NCBI RefSeq assembly: GCF_022760995.1
Contig: NZ_JAKWJO010000001.1
Location: forward strand, 682,001 to 746,000
Source of the DNA: Dyella sedimenti
GTDB lineage: Bacteria > Pseudomonadota > Gammaproteobacteria > Xanthomonadales > Rhodanobacteraceae
DNA: 64,000 nt
Direction: 5' to 3'
A program made the translations under genes and the position numbers. Within the stretch, counting starts at the first letter, position 1; every line of letters starts with the position of its first letter. Shown here piece after piece: positions 11,257-22,536 of this stretch. The notes below the pieces were generated by a model, which saw nothing but the letters and a program-made list of their open reading frames with translations, ran no database searches and had not been told where the DNA came from.

Positions 11257-11652
11257 ATGAGCATGACTGATCCCATCGCCGATCTGTTTACGCGCATCCG
11301 CAATGCCCAGCTCACGGGCAAGCAGGCCGTAAGCATGCCGTCGTCGAAGCTGAAGGTGGCCATCGCCAATCTTCTCAAGAACGAGGGCTATATCCTCGAC
11401 GCCAAGACCTCCAGCGCGGAGGGCAAGCCGGTGCTCGAGATCAAGCTCAAGTACTTCGAAGGCCGCCCGGCCATCGAAACCATTACCCGTGTCAGCCGCT
11501 CGGGCCTGCGCGTCTATCGCGGCAAGGACGAGCTGCCGAAGGTCCTGGGTGGCCTGGGTATCTCGATCATCTCGACTTCCGCCGGTCTGCTGACCGACGC
11601 GCAGGCCCGTGCCAAGGGCCTGGGCGGCGAAGTCATCGGCCAGGTCGCATAA
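11257..11652 (+). CDS. rpsH: 30S ribosomal protein S8
   Basis: Primary 16S rRNA-binding protein; in E. coli it is the translational repressor of the spc operon. The 131-residue product starts [18 protein letters not shown] with GAAGGA upstream. An in-frame ATG at 11191 would add 22 residues without family support. It has its own leader and probable promoter. Confidence 0.97.
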   Translation: MSMTDPIADLFTRIRNAQLTGKQAVSMPSSKLKVAIANLLKNEGYILDAKTSSAEGKPVLEIKLKYFEGRPAIETITRVSRSGLRVYRGKDELPKVLGGLGISIISTSAGLLTDAQARAKGLGGEVIGQVA

Positions 11653-11662
11653 GGAGCCGACG

Positions 11663-12190
11663 ATGTCCCGCGTTGCCAAGAAACCGATTACCCTGCCCAA
11701 GGGCGTTGAGATCACCTCGAACGCCAACGGCATCACCGTCAAGGGCCCGAAGGGCACCCTGGCGACCCACGCCCTGCCGGGCGCTTCCGTGGCCATCGAC
11801 AACGGCGTGGCGAACATCGCCGTGGCCGAGGGCGCCGATGACAAGTTCGGCGGCACCCTGCGCGCCCTGCTGGCCAACATGGTCAAGGGCGTGTCCGACG
11901 GCTACGAGCGCAAACTCGAGCTGGTCGGCGTGGGCTACCGCGCCTCGATGGCCGGCAAGTCGCTGAACATCGCCCTGGGTTTCTCGCACCCGGTGGTGTT
12001 CGACGCGCCGGAAGGCATCACCATCGAAACCCCGTCGCAGACCGAGATCCTTATCAAGGGTACGGACAAGCAGCGCGTCGGCGAGGTGGCCGCCAAGATC
12101 CGTGCGATCCGTCCGCCGGAACCGTACAAGGGCAAGGGCGTCCGCTACTCGGGCGAGAAGATCACCCTGAAGGAAGCCAAGAAGGCATAA
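11663..12190 (+). CDS. rplF: 50S ribosomal protein L6
   Basis: 50S protein near the sarcin-ricin loop and the factor-binding site. The 175-residue product starts [17 protein letters not shown] and ends with [14 protein letters not shown] and a Lys-rich tail, the standard L6 signature. GGAG precedes the ATG. Confidence 0.97.
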   Translation: MSRVAKKPITLPKGVEITSNANGITVKGPKGTLATHALPGASVAIDNGVANIAVAEGADDKFGGTLRALLANMVKGVSDGYERKLELVGVGYRASMAGKSLNIALGFSHPVVFDAPEGITIETPSQTEILIKGTDKQRVGEVAAKIRAIRPPEPYKGKGVRYSGEKITLKEAKKA

Positions 12191-12279
12191 GCGGTCCCTC
12201 GCGAAGAAGCAGCCATCCATGGCTGCACTCTTCAAAAGAGCCAAAGCTGTTTGCCGATCCGTTTCCAGGAATTATGACG

Positions 12280-12633
12280 ATGAACAAGAACGAATCCCGC
12301 TTGCGCCGCGCCAAGGCCACTCGCTCCCACATCCGCAAGCTCGGTGTGGCTCGCCTGTCGGTCCATCGCACCGGCCAGCACCTGTACGCGCAGGTGTTCG
12401 ATGCCACCGGCCAGAACGTGGTGGCTGCCGCCTCCACCGTGCAGAAGTCGGTCGCCGAGGGCCTGAAGGGCACCAAGAACCTCGCCGCCGCCGCCGCTGT
12501 CGGCAAGGCTGTGGCTGAGCGTGCACTGGCCGCCGGTGTCGAGTCCGTGGCGTTCGATCGCTCGGGCTTCCGCTTCCATGGTCGTATCAAGGCGCTGGCC
12601 GATGCGGCCCGCGAAGCCGGCCTGAAGTTCTAA
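12280..12633 (+). CDS. rplR: 50S ribosomal protein L18
   Basis: 5S rRNA-binding protein of the central protuberance. From the ATG at 12280 the product is 117 residues ([17 protein letters not shown]), the usual length, with AGGA nine bases upstream. An ATG two codons earlier (12274) is too close to that site. A perfect hairpin (GCAGCCA, 12209-12226) lies in the 89-base spacer upstream. Confidence 0.95.
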   Translation: MNKNESRLRRAKATRSHIRKLGVARLSVHRTGQHLYAQVFDATGQNVVAAASTVQKSVAEGLKGTKNLAAAAAVGKAVAERALAAGVESVAFDRSGFRFHGRIKALADAAREAGLKF

Positions 12634-12751
12634 GCCGGTTGGCATCGAGTGCCGGGTTGGCCCGGCACTTGAAGCCACATGTAGTACCCACAACTCCAAG
12701 CGGCCCAGCCGCAAGCAAAAGTCCTGGTTCGCCAGGCATACGGAAAAGAAC

Positions 12752-13261
12752 ATGTCTTCTACCGATCGCGAAAATTCGGACGGCCTGCTCGAGAAGCTGA
12801 TTGCCGTCAACCGCGTGGCCAAGACCGTCAAGGGTGGCCGCCAGATGAGCTTCACCGCGCTGACCGTGGTCGGCGATGGCGAAGGTCGCGTGGGCTTCGG
12901 CTATGGCAAGGCACGTGAAGTGCCGGTCGCCATCTCCAAGGCCATGGACCGCGCCCGCCGCAACATGGTGAGCATCGATCTGAACAACGGCACCCTGTGG
13001 TACGCCATCAAGGCCAACCACGGCGCGGCCCGCGTGTTCATGCAGCCGGCCTCCGAAGGTACCGGCGTGATCGCCGGCGGTGCCATGCGCGCCGTGCTGG
13101 AAGTGGTGGGCGTGAAGAACGTGCTGGCGAAGGCCGTCGGGTCGCGCAATCCGATCAACCTGGTCCGCGCGACCATCAAGGGCCTGCAGGCCGTTGCCTC
13201 GCCGAAGCATATCGCTGCCAAGCGTGGCAAGACCGTGGAAGAGGTGCTGGGTCATGGCTAA
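12752..13261 (+). CDS. rpsE: 30S ribosomal protein S5
   Basis: 30S decoding-fidelity protein at the mRNA entry. The 169-residue product has the double-stranded RNA-binding fold with [20 protein letters not shown] and [21 protein letters not shown]. The 118-base spacer before it holds a perfect 9-bp hairpin (AGTGCCGGG, 12648-12669). Its stop overlaps rpmD by eight bases. Confidence 0.97.
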   Translation: MSSTDRENSDGLLEKLIAVNRVAKTVKGGRQMSFTALTVVGDGEGRVGFGYGKAREVPVAISKAMDRARRNMVSIDLNNGTLWYAIKANHGAARVFMQPASEGTGVIAGGAMRAVLEVVGVKNVLAKAVGSRNPINLVRATIKGLQAVASPKHIAAKRGKTVEEVLGHG

Positions 13262-13451
13262 GAAGAACGAAACCGCCGCCACCGTGCGCGTGCGCCTGGT
13301 CAAGGGCCTGCGCGGTGTGCAGAGCCGTCATCGCCTGAGCGTGAAGGCGCTTGGCCTGAACAAGCTCAACGACGTCCGTGAACTGAAGGACAGCCCGCAG
13401 GTGCGGGGCCTGATCAACACGGTCTACTACCTGGTGCGGGTCGAGGAGTAA
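13254..13451 (+). CDS. rpmD: 50S ribosomal protein L30
   Basis: Small 50S protein. The 65-residue product ([20 protein letters not shown]) includes [17 protein letters not shown], typical of L30, and starts inside the end of rpsE. Confidence 0.96.
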   Translation: MAKKNETAATVRVRLVKGLRGVQSRHRLSVKALGLNKLNDVRELKDSPQVRGLINTVYYLVRVEE

Positions 13452-13456
13452 TCACC

Positions 13457-13888
13457 ATGCGTCTTAACGACATCAAGCCGGCCGCCGGTGCCCGCAAGAC
13501 CCGCCTTCGCGTCGGTCGCGGTATCGGTTCGGGCCTGGGCAAGACCGCCGGCCGCGGTCACAAGGGACAGCATGCCCGCGCGGGCGGCACCCACAAGTAC
13601 GGCTTCGAGGGCGGCCAGATGCCGCTGCAGCGCCGCCTGCCCAAGGTGGGCTTCCGTTCGCTGAAGAAGGCCGAGAGCCAGGAAGTGTTCCTGTATCAGC
13701 TGGCCACCCTCAAGGCCGACGTGATCGATCCGATCGTGCTGCACCAGGCCGGCCTGATCGACAGCCGCGCCAAGAAGGTCAAGGTCGTCGCCAAGGGCGA
13801 GATCGGCCGTGCGGTGAAACTGTCGGGCGTGCTGGCCACGGCCGGCGCCAAGGCGGCGATCGAAGCCGCCGGCGGCAGCGTGGAGTAA
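13457..13888 (+). CDS. rplO: 50S ribosomal protein L15
   Basis: 50S assembly protein with a long N-terminal extension. The 143-residue product starts [20 protein letters not shown] and has [26 protein letters not shown] in its conserved first half. Six bases separate it from secY. Confidence 0.97.
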   Translation: MRLNDIKPAAGARKTRLRVGRGIGSGLGKTAGRGHKGQHARAGGTHKYGFEGGQMPLQRRLPKVGFRSLKKAESQEVFLYQLATLKADVIDPIVLHQAGLIDSRAKKVKVVAKGEIGRAVKLSGVLATAGAKAAIEAAGGSVE

Positions 13889-13893
13889 TCACA

Positions 13894-15219
13894 GTGGCGG
13901 CAGCCCAGGGCACATCGCTCGGATCGCTCGGCAAGCTGACGGAACTGCGCCAGCGCATCTTCTTCGTGATCGGTGCGCTGATCGTCTTCCGTCTCGGTTC
14001 CTTCATCCCAGTTCCCGGCGTCAACCCGGAAGCCATGACGAACCTGATCGAGCAGGGCGGCGGCCTGATGAACATGTTCAACATGTTCTCGGGCGGCTCG
14101 CTGGCGCGCTTCTCGGTATTCGCGCTCGGCGTGGTGCCGTACATCTCGGCCTCCATCGTGGTGCAGATGATGGGTTCGGTGATCCCGAGCCTGCAGGCGC
14201 TGCGCAAGGAAGGTGAGGCGGGACGTCGCAAGATGACCACCTACACCCGCTTCGGCACGGTGGGGCTGGCCGCCTTCCAGGCGTTCGGCATCGCGGTGGC
14301 CCTGCAGAAGCAGGTCGCGGCGGGCGGTGCGCCGGTGGTGTATACCCCGGGCATGGGCTTCATCATGGCCTCGATCGTCGGTCTCACCGCCGGCACGATG
14401 TTCCTGATGTGGCTGGGCGAGCAGATCACCGAGCGCGGCATCGGCAACGGCATTTCGCTGCTGATCTTCGCCGGCATCGTGGCCGGCCTGCCCGGCGCGG
14501 TGGCGCATACGCTGACCATGGCCGGCAATGGCGAGCTCTCCGTGATCAAGATGATCATGGTGGTGGCCCTGATCCTGCTGGTGACGGCGTTCGTGGTGTT
14601 CATGGAGCGCGCCCAGCGGCGCATCACCGTGAACTACGCGCGACGTTCCGGCGGGCAGCGGGCCTACATGAACCAGACCTCGCACCTGCCGTTGAAGATC
14701 AACATGTCGGGCGTGATCCCACCGATCTTCGCATCGAGCCTGCTGATGTTCCCGGCCACCGCGGCAACGTGGTTCGGCCAGGGCCACCAGTCGCGCTGGC
14801 TGACCGAGCTGACCCAGGCGCTGACCCCGGGTGAGCCGCTGTACGACATCGTCTTCGCGGTGCTGGTGATCACGTTCGCCTTCTTCTATACGGCGATCGT
14901 GTTCAACTCCCAGGAGACGGCGGACAACCTCAAGCGCTCCGGCGCCTTGATTCCGGGTATCCGCCCCGGCCGCTCGACGGCCGATTACATCGATAACGTG
15001 ATGACCCGTCTGACCGGTGTCGGCGCCCTCTACCTGGTGCTGGTCTGTCTGGTTCCCTCGTTTATGCAAAAGGCGTGGCACGTCCCGTTCTACTTCGGCG
15101 GCACCTCTCTGCTGATCGTCGTGGTTGTGGTGATGGATTTCACTGCCCAGGTGCAGGCGCACCTGGTCAGTCACCAGTACGAAAGCCTGCTCAAGAAGGC
15201 CAATCTCCGCCGCAACTGA
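13894..15219 (+). CDS. secY: Protein translocase subunit SecY
   Basis: Channel subunit of the SecYEG inner-membrane translocon. The 441-residue product uses a GTG start directly after rplO. It has ten predicted membrane segments, the plug region with [20 protein letters not shown], and the cytosolic C5 loop with [12 protein letters not shown]. It ends the spc operon. No rpmJ (L36) follows: the 137 bases before rpsM have no room for one in the usual form. Confidence 0.97.
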   Translation: MAAAQGTSLGSLGKLTELRQRIFFVIGALIVFRLGSFIPVPGVNPEAMTNLIEQGGGLMNMFNMFSGGSLARFSVFALGVVPYISASIVVQMMGSVIPSLQALRKEGEAGRRKMTTYTRFGTVGLAAFQAFGIAVALQKQVAAGGAPVVYTPGMGFIMASIVGLTAGTMFLMWLGEQITERGIGNGISLLIFAGIVAGLPGAVAHTLTMAGNGELSVIKMIMVVALILLVTAFVVFMERAQRRITVNYARRSGGQRAYMNQTSHLPLKINMSGVIPPIFASSLLMFPATAATWFGQGHQSRWLTELTQALTPGEPLYDIVFAVLVITFAFFYTAIVFNSQETADNLKRSGALIPGIRPGRSTADYIDNVMTRLTGVGALYLVLVCLVPSFMQKAWHVPFYFGGTSLLIVVVVVMDFTAQVQAHLVSHQYESLLKKANLRRN

Positions 15220-15285
15220 TGGCTGCTGGGGTGGTGGGAAGTTGGTCTAAATCGGAGGGCGGCGGCACCCCTGGTGTCGCAGGGC

Positions 15286-15314
15286 TTTCCTGTTGGGTTA
15301 ATTACGGTTAGAAT
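15286..15314 (+). promoter_or_regulatory. Possible promoter of the alpha operon
   Basis: A good -10 (TAGAAT, 15309-15314) lies 17 bases after a weak -35-like TTTCCT (15286-15291). The predicted leader before rpsM is only about 36 bases, too short for an E. coli-like S4 pseudoknot operator. Confidence 0.35.
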
Positions 15315-15356
15315 TGCGCGTTTACCGCGCACGAAACGCATCGGAGAAAGTACATC

Positions 15357-15713
15357 ATGGCGCGCATCGCGGGTGTCAATTTGCCGGTCCAGAAGCATGT
15401 CTGGGTTGGCCTGCAGAGCATCTACGGCATCGGCCGCAGCCGGGCCAAGAAGGTCTGCGCGGACGCTGGCGTGGTTCCCACCACGCCGATCAAGTCCCTC
15501 AGTGAGGGCGAGGTGGAGAAGCTCCGCCACGAAATCAGCAAGTACGTGGTCGAAGGCGACCTCCGCCGTGAAGTCGGCATCGCCATCAAGCGTCTGATGG
15601 ATCTGGGGTGCTACCGCGGTCTGCGCCACCGCCGTGGCCTGCCGGTGCGCGGCCAGCGCACGCGTACCAACGCACGCACCCGCAAGGGCCCGCGTCGCGC
15701 GATCAAGAAGTAA
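15357..15713 (+). CDS. rpsM: 30S ribosomal protein S13
   Basis: 30S head protein forming bridges to L5 and contacting P-site tRNA through its basic tail. The 118-residue product starts [20 protein letters not shown] and ends in the Arg-rich [17 protein letters not shown] segment. GGAGAAAG precedes the ATG. Confidence 0.98.
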   Translation: MARIAGVNLPVQKHVWVGLQSIYGIGRSRAKKVCADAGVVPTTPIKSLSEGEVEKLRHEISKYVVEGDLRREVGIAIKRLMDLGCYRGLRHRRGLPVRGQRTRTNARTRKGPRRAIKK

Positions 15714-15725
15714 CGGATTCCGAAC

Positions 15726-16112
15726 ATGGCCAAGCCTGTCAAGACCAAGAAGAAGATCAAGCGCGTTGTCACGGATGCCGTGGCCCACGTGCAAGCCTCC
15801 TTCAACAACACCATCGTCACCATCACCGATCGCCAGGGGAACGCCCTGTCGTGGGCGACCGCCGGCGGCGCGGGCTTCCGTGGCTCGCGCAAGTCGACCC
15901 CGTTCGCTGCCCAGGTGGCCGCCGAGAAGGCTGGCCGCGCGGCTGGCGACTACGGCGTGAAGACCGTGGAAGTGCGCATCAAGGGCCCGGGCCCGGGCCG
16001 CGAGTCCGCCGTGCGTTCGCTGAACGCGCTGGGCTACAAGGTTCTCAACATCATCGACGTGACGCCGATTCCGCACAACGGCTGCCGTCCCCCCAAGAAG
16101 CGTCGAGTCTAA
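15726..16112 (+). CDS. rpsK: 30S ribosomal protein S11
   Basis: 30S platform protein at the mRNA exit. The 128-residue product has [34 protein letters not shown] and the C-terminal [18 protein letters not shown]. Confidence 0.98.
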   Translation: MAKPVKTKKKIKRVVTDAVAHVQASFNNTIVTITDRQGNALSWATAGGAGFRGSRKSTPFAAQVAAEKAGRAAGDYGVKTVEVRIKGPGPGRESAVRSLNALGYKVLNIIDVTPIPHNGCRPPKKRRV

Positions 16113-16124
16113 AGGAGCACACCC

Positions 16125-16751
16125 ATGGCACGTTATCGTGGAGCTACCTGCAAGCTCGCCCGTCGCGAGGGTGCAGACCTCAGCCTGAAGAGCCCGGCTC
16201 GCGCTATCGATTCGAAGTGCAAGCTGGAAAACAAGCCCGGCCAGCATGGTGCCAACAAGCGCGCCCGCCTGTCCGACTACGCGCTGCAGCTGCGTGAAAA
16301 GCAGAAGGTCAAGCGCATCTATGGCGTGCTCGAGCGCCAGTTCAGCAACTACTACACCAAGGCGTCGACCCTCAAGGGCAACACCGGCGAGAACCTGCTG
16401 CGCCTGCTCGAAAGCCGCCTGGACAACGTCGTCTACCGCATGGGTTTCGCGGTCACCCGCGCCCAGGCTCGCCAGCTGGTCAGCCACAAGGCTGTGCTGG
16501 TCAACGGCAAGAAGGTGAATATTCCGTCGTACCAGGTCCGTTCGGGCGACGTGGTGGCCCTGACCGAGCGCGCCCGCAACCAGCTGCGCGTGCAGGAAGC
16601 GGCGACCGTGTTCGACACCATGGACCTGCGCCCGCAGTGGGTGGAAGTCGACAGCAAGAAGTTCGAAGGCACCTTCAAGGCGATGCCGGACCGCGGCGAC
16701 CTGCCGACCGACATCAACGAGAGCCTGATCGTCGAGCTCTATTCGAAGTAA
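16125..16751 (+). CDS. rpsD: 30S ribosomal protein S4
   Basis: Primary 16S rRNA-binding protein and, in E. coli, repressor of the alpha operon. The 208-residue product has two N-terminal Cys residues (CKLARREG and [13 protein letters not shown]), the [18 protein letters not shown] core, and an S4 RNA-binding domain around [20 protein letters not shown]. Confidence 0.98.
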   Translation: MARYRGATCKLARREGADLSLKSPARAIDSKCKLENKPGQHGANKRARLSDYALQLREKQKVKRIYGVLERQFSNYYTKASTLKGNTGENLLRLLESRLDNVVYRMGFAVTRAQARQLVSHKAVLVNGKKVNIPSYQVRSGDVVALTERARNQLRVQEAATVFDTMDLRPQWVEVDSKKFEGTFKAMPDRGDLPTDINESLIVELYSK

Positions 16752-16767
16752 TCAACCGGAGCCCTGC

Positions 16768-17766
16768 ATGGCAGTTTCGTCAACTAGCGTGCTGCGGCCT
16801 CGCGGCCTCAGCGTCGAGCAGCTTGGACCCAACCGCGCGAAGGTGGTGGTCGAGCCGCTCGAGCGTGGCTTTGGCCACACCCTGGGCAACGCGCTGCGCC
16901 GCGTGCTGCTCTCCTCGATCCCTGGCTCTGCCATCGTCGAGGTGGAAATCGATGGCGTGCTGCATGAATACACCACGCTCGAGGGTCTGCAGGAGGACGT
17001 GATCGAAGTCCTGCTGAACCTCAAGGACGTGGCGATTCGCCAGCACTCGGGTGACGAAGTCACCCTGACCTTGTCCAAGAAGGGCAAGGGCGTGGTCACG
17101 GCCGGCGACATCGTCGTCGACCACTCGGTGGAAATCATCAACCCCGAGCACGTGATCTGCCACCTGACCAAGGATATCGCCCTCAACATGCGCCTGAAGG
17201 TGCGTCGCGGCGTCGGCTACCAGCCGGCCAGCGCGCGCCAGCATCCGGATGATGAGGCCCGTCCGATCGGTCGCCTGCAGCTCGACGCGTCGTTCGCGCC
17301 GGTGCTGCGCGTGGCCTACGAGGTGGACGCCGCTCGCGTGGAGCAGCGCACCAACCTCGACAAGCTGGTGCTGGACATCGAGACCAACGGCACCATCGGT
17401 GCGGAAGACGCGGTCCGCAAGGCCGCCGAGATCCTCAACGACCAGTTGTCGGTGTTCGGTGACTTCTCGCGTCGCGAGAGCGCCACGGACAAGGCGGAGA
17501 AGGGCGGTTTCGACCCGCTGCTGCTGCGCCCGATCGACGACCTGGAGCTCACCGTGCGTTCGGCGAACTGCCTGAAGGCCGAGAGCATCTACTACATCGG
17601 CGACCTGGTGCAGAAGACGGAAGTCGAGCTGCTCAAGACGCCGAACCTCGGCAAGAAGTCCCTGACCGAAATCAAGGACGTGCTGGGTGGTCGTGGCCTG
17701 GCCCTGGGCATGAAGCTCGAGAACTGGCCGCCGCCGGGCTTGTCGCACGGTATGCAGCTGGGCTGA
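16768..17766 (+). CDS. rpoA: DNA-directed RNA polymerase alpha subunit
   Basis: Scaffold of RNA polymerase assembly, with the C-terminal domain contacting UP elements and activators. The 332-residue product has the N-terminal domain ([18 protein letters not shown]) and a CTD with [20 protein letters not shown] and [13 protein letters not shown]. It is followed by an unusually long spacer before rplQ. Confidence 0.98.
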   Translation: MAVSSTSVLRPRGLSVEQLGPNRAKVVVEPLERGFGHTLGNALRRVLLSSIPGSAIVEVEIDGVLHEYTTLEGLQEDVIEVLLNLKDVAIRQHSGDEVTLTLSKKGKGVVTAGDIVVDHSVEIINPEHVICHLTKDIALNMRLKVRRGVGYQPASARQHPDDEARPIGRLQLDASFAPVLRVAYEVDAARVEQRTNLDKLVLDIETNGTIGAEDAVRKAAEILNDQLSVFGDFSRRESATDKAEKGGFDPLLLRPIDDLELTVRSANCLKAESIYYIGDLVQKTEVELLKTPNLGKKSLTEIKDVLGGRGLALGMKLENWPPPGLSHGMQLG

Positions 17767-17810
17767 TGTTTCAAGGTGGCCGTTCGTGGTCACCCGTGGT
17801 ATCGGTGGTT

Positions 17811-17900
17811 GGCGAGCGTGCTTCGGTGCGCTCGCCAGTTGCCAAGAGGCGGCCCGCAAGGCCGCGTGAAGTTTCGGGCGGCCGCCTTGGTCGCTTGGCA
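17811..17900 (+). ncRNA. Structured spacer between rpoA and rplQ
   Basis: Within a 309-base gene-free gap (17767-18075), 17811-17821 pairs with 17826-17836 around a C(TTCG)G tetraloop (11 bp, two G-U pairs). A second domain nests TGCCAAG (17840-17846) with CTTGGCA (17894-17900), and AGGCGGCC (17847-17854) with GGCCGCCT (17880-17887). GCGGCC at 17849-17854 can instead pair locally with GGCCGC at 17860-17865, so two folds compete. A further short hairpin (ACGGCC, TTCCT loop) lies near 17952-17968. This could be a leader for rplQ, a processing site or a small RNA; no known family is recognised. Confidence 0.5.
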
Positions 17901-18075
17901 TTGGTCGTCTGACGAGTGTGTTTCGCCTCGGATGTTGCAGGCGCCCTGAACGGCCTTCCTGGCCGTCTTGCTCAACAAGAGCCCGTGTCACGAAGGGCTT
18001 CATCAGCGGGTAACCGCGGGAAGTCGGACATAACCGCCGGCTTTTCATAACAACAGACAAAGAGAGTACTAAGCC

Positions 18076-18456
18076 ATGCGCCACCAGAAATCCGGTCGCA
18101 AGCTCAACCGCACGAGCAGCCATCGCGAGGCCATGTTCAAGAACATGGCGGCGTCGCTGATCAAGCACGAGCTGATCCGCACCACCCTTCCCAAGGCGAA
18201 GGAACTCCGTCGCGTCGCCGAGCCGCTCATCACGCTCGCCAAGACCGATGGCGTAGCCAACCGCCGCCTCGCTTTCGCGCGCCTGCGCGACAAGCAGGCC
18301 GTGGGCAAGCTGTTCGTCGAACTCGGCCCCCGCTACCGCGAGCGTCCCGGCGGCTACCTGCGCATCCTCAAGTGCGGCTTCCGCCCGGGCGACAATGCGC
18401 CGATGGCGTATGTCGAACTGGTCGACCGTCCGCGCGCCGAGACGGCCGACGAGTAA
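18076..18456 (+). CDS. rplQ: 50S ribosomal protein L17
   Basis: 50S protein near the exit tunnel. The 126-residue product starts [20 protein letters not shown] and carries [20 protein letters not shown], both diagnostic. AGAGAG precedes the ATG. A strong terminator lies 24 bases after the stop, ending the ribosomal supercluster. Confidence 0.98.
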   Translation: MRHQKSGRKLNRTSSHREAMFKNMAASLIKHELIRTTLPKAKELRRVAEPLITLAKTDGVANRRLAFARLRDKQAVGKLFVELGPRYRERPGGYLRILKCGFRPGDNAPMAYVELVDRPRAETADE

Positions 18457-18480
18457 TCGCCGGTTGCCGATGTACCGCGA

Positions 18481-18516
18481 AACCCCGGCAGGGCGACCTG
18501 CCGGGGTTTTGTTTTT
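18481..18516 (+). terminator. Rho-independent terminator after rplQ
   Basis: Perfect 12-bp stem AACCCCGGCAGG (18481-18492) with CCTGCCGGGGTT (18497-18508), loop GCGA, followed by TTGTTTTTG. Confidence 0.9.
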
Positions 18517-18530
18517 GGGGGCGGACGTTC

Positions 18531-18620
18531 CCCTTGTGGGGGCGCACCCTGTGCGCGACTGCGGGCAGGGCGAGGATTGGGTGAATCCTCAGTCGCGCAC
18601 AGGGTGCGCTCCCACAAGGG
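18531..18620. repeat. REP-like palindrome, copy A
   Basis: Arms of 30 bases (18531-18560 and 18591-18620) are reverse complements with one mismatch, core GGGAGCGCACCCTGTGCGCGACT. The 30-base centre has its own perfect hairpin GAGGATT/AATCCTC (18572-18590, GGGTG loop). Related copies are at 39571-39644 and 41747-41825. Such elements are dispersed in Xanthomonadales and Pseudomonas genomes; no REP-associated transposase gene is in the window. Confidence 0.85.
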
Positions 18621-18714
18621 GGAGAGGGCGATAAGGAACCGGGCTGTCCGACAGGGCTGACAGTGGCGGGGCAAGCGGGTAATGTCCCGCTTTCGCAACG
18701 CAGCATGCCGAACC

Positions 18715-19212
18715 ATGAATCCTCTTCGCTGGTCGTACCGTACCGCCTATCTCGCCGGCTTCCTGGTCTGCGTGGCCCTGCTGGGCTATGCCCTCTATGC
18801 CGAGCACGTGCAGGGCATGAATCCCTGCCCGCTGTGCATTTTCCAGCGCATTGCCTTCATGGTCATGGGCCTGTTCTTCCTGCTGGGCGCCCTGCATGCG
18901 CCACGGGGCGGCGCCCGCTGGGTTTACATGGGCGGCACATTGCTGGGCGCACTGGGCGGCATCGCCACTGCCGGCCGCCACCTGTGGCTGCAGACGCTGC
19001 CGGCGGATCAGATTCCCGCCTGCGGACCGAACCTCGGCTACATGATGGATACCTTCCCGTTCGCCAAGGTGCTGAAGATGGTGTTCACCGGCTCGGGCGA
19101 ATGCGCCAAGATCGAGCCGGTATTCGGCTTGCCCATGCCGGCCTGGACGCTGCTCTGGTACCTGCTGCTGGCGTTCCTGGCGCTCTGGGCCGCCGCGCGC
19201 AAGCGCGCCTGA
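18715..19212 (+). CDS. dsbB: Disulfide bond formation protein B
   Basis: Inner-membrane oxidase that reoxidises DsbA using quinone. The 165-residue product has four predicted membrane helices, the first periplasmic pair Cys38-Cys41 (CPLC), and the second pair Cys103 and Cys130. The start at MNPLRWSYR is preferred; an ATG eleven codons earlier is possible. Followed after 12 bases by the DAHP synthase gene, with no functional link evident. Confidence 0.93.
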   Translation: MNPLRWSYRTAYLAGFLVCVALLGYALYAEHVQGMNPCPLCIFQRIAFMVMGLFFLLGALHAPRGGARWVYMGGTLLGALGGIATAGRHLWLQTLPADQIPACGPNLGYMMDTFPFAKVLKMVFTGSGECAKIEPVFGLPMPAWTLLWYLLLAFLALWAAARKRA

Positions 19213-19224
19213 AGGGTCACCGCG

Positions 19225-20610
<1,386 letters not shown>

Positions 20611-20737
20611 GCGCGGAGCGTCCTGCCGGGCGTGCACGATGAGTCCCGGCTGAACCATGGGCGGGTTTTCCTGCGAGAATGACCCTGTGCCCGGTGGTGA
20701 ACCAGGGCGCCTTTCGGACAGGGGCGGGCGGCGGTTG

Positions 20738-22396
20738 ATGGGCACGGTGGCAATCGAAGCGGAAGACACAAGGACGCGCACGGCATCGCGTACGGCGCTG
20801 CAGCAGATGGCGGTACTGGTGGCGTATGCCGTCTGTCATGCGCTGCTGCGGCATGTGTCGGTGTCGCATTGGAACCTCATGTCGGGCCTGCGCGTGCTTT
20901 GCCTGCTGCTGGTGCCGACCCGCTTTTGGCCGGGCCTGTTCCTGGGCGAGGCGACGGCCCTGGCGTTCGAGGGCTGGCCCTACCACCAGCGCTTCGGCAT
21001 GGTCTGGATGGGAATGTTCATGGTGCCGCCGCTGCTGTTGATGGCCCCGGCCTTCGCCTGCTATCGCGGGCGTTCGACCCTGCTTCGCGGGCAGCAAGTC
21101 GATGTGGCGGCGCTGCTGTCGTGCGTGCTGGCCGGCGCCATCGTGAACACCATGGCCAACACCGCCACGCTGGCGGTGATGCGCACCTTGCCGGGCGAAA
21201 CGGCGCCCGCCATCACCGGGCGCATCATGCTGAACTATTTCCTGGGCGGTTACTTGGGGGCGCTCACCCTGGTGCCGTTCGTGCTGGTGCTGATCCAGCG
21301 CTGGCGCCAGCCGGCGGCGAGCGGCGCCTTGGCGCGGGATGCGCTCGGCGTGGCCCTGCCGCCGCTGCTGCTGCTGGTCTGGTTGGCTTCCGCGACCCAT
21401 GGCGCGGATGCCGTGCAGGTGGCGCGCATGGCCATGTTCGTGCCGGTGGCGTGGATGACGATGCGCCATGGCTGGCAGGGCGCTGCCGTCGCCGGCATGC
21501 TGGCTAGCCTGGCGGTGCAGGTGACCATGCCCAGCGTACGCGATCCGGCGGTCATCCAGGCACAGGCACTGATCGCCTTCGCCATATCGAGCCTGCTCAT
21601 GCTCGGAGGGCGGCTGTCCTCGCCGGCCAGGCCCGCCGCCGGCCAGCCGAAGGAGGGTGACCGGTTGCGCGGTTTCCAACTGGCGCAACAGGGGCTCTAC
21701 CAGGAAGAACAGCGCCTGCGCCATGTGGCCGAGTCGCTCGACCGCCTGGGGCTGTCCATGCGCGACGGGCACAAGCGCATGATGGATCGCTTGCGTCCCG
21801 TGCTGCCGGCCAATGTCGAGCAGGCCTACCTGCGCCATCTCGACCTGACCCAGCGCGAGGTGCACCGCCTGGCCAATGCCTTGCATCCGCGCGCCTGGCG
21901 CGAGCACGGCCTGAAGGCCACCTTCCAGGAGGGGCCGCTGGCGCAGGCGGCGGCGCTGGTCGGCTCCGGCTACGCTTGCGAGCTGGCGGGCAGCGGCCTG
22001 GACCACCTGGCGCCGGACGTGCACATGATGCTGTACCGCCAGGCCTGCGAGGTGATGGTGTACCTGCTGGCGTGCGAACCGGCGCGGCGCATCCAGGTAC
22101 GGATCCGGGGCGGCAGCAGCCGCGGCCGCCGCTGGGTGGTGTTGCGCATGACCGCCGTCCGGGCCACCCCGGCGCTGCGTGGCCGGCCCGTGCCGGAGTG
22201 GCGCCAGCTGGTGGCCTTGCTGGGGACCAACGGACAGGGCCTCGCCACGGTGCGCGAGCGCGCCTCGATCTACGGGGGCCAGGTGCACGAGTGCCGGGAC
22301 GAGCACCATCTGCGCGTTACCCTCCTGCTGCACGATGCCCTGCGGCTGGAGTCTGAAGTGCCGCCAAGCCGATCCGTGCCGGCCTGGCACGCATAG
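20738..22396 (+). CDS. MASE1-type membrane protein with degenerate sensor kinase domain
   Basis: Membrane signalling protein of 552 residues from the ATG at 20738 (an ATG at 20657 is less likely). Residues about 20-300 hold eight or so hydrophobic segments resembling a MASE1 sensor. The C-terminal 230 residues resemble the NarX/UhpB-type kinase core: LANALHPRAWREHGL near 375-390, LYRQACEVMVYLL near 431, and GQGLATVRERASIYGG near 499. The phosphoacceptor position is altered: AESLDRL near 330 where active kinases have ELHDxL. No N-box Asn and no DxGxG glycine loop are seen. Probably a non-catalytic sensor; its partner is unknown. Confidence 0.7.
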   Translation: MGTVAIEAEDTRTRTASRTALQQMAVLVAYAVCHALLRHVSVSHWNLMSGLRVLCLLLVPTRFWPGLFLGEATALAFEGWPYHQRFGMVWMGMFMVPPLLLMAPAFACYRGRSTLLRGQQVDVAALLSCVLAGAIVNTMANTATLAVMRTLPGETAPAITGRIMLNYFLGGYLGALTLVPFVLVLIQRWRQPAASGALARDALGVALPPLLLLVWLASATHGADAVQVARMAMFVPVAWMTMRHGWQGAAVAGMLASLAVQVTMPSVRDPAVIQAQALIAFAISSLLMLGGRLSSPARPAAGQPKEGDRLRGFQLAQQGLYQEEQRLRHVAESLDRLGLSMRDGHKRMMDRLRPVLPANVEQAYLRHLDLTQREVHRLANALHPRAWREHGLKATFQEGPLAQAAALVGSGYACELAGSGLDHLAPDVHMMLYRQACEVMVYLLACEPARRIQVRIRGGSSRGRRWVVLRMTAVRATPALRGRPVPEWRQLVALLGTNGQGLATVRERASIYGGQVHECRDEHHLRVTLLLHDALRLESEVPPSRSVPAWHA

Positions 22397-22536
22397 CCTC
22401 CCTCGCGTGGAGAACCGGCACGGCCCAGTCCTTGGCGTGCCGCGCAAGCCGCCCCTGCTGGACAAGGATGTGCGACATGATGTCGCAAAGAGTGCGGCCT
22501 GTCGGGGTTTGCCATCGCCCGGAGAGGGTCACTGCC

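Noticed and set aside
12274..12279. rplR start at the ATG at 12274
   Set aside because: AGGA would be only three bases away; the ATG at 12280 has normal spacing and gives the usual 117-residue length.
15220..15356. E. coli-like S4 pseudoknot operator before rpsM
   Set aside because: The likely leader is only about 36 bases and no nested pseudoknot pairing is visible.
18531..18620. Copy A palindrome as a second terminator for rplQ
   Set aside because: It has no T-run and matches two other dispersed copies, so it is treated as a repeat.
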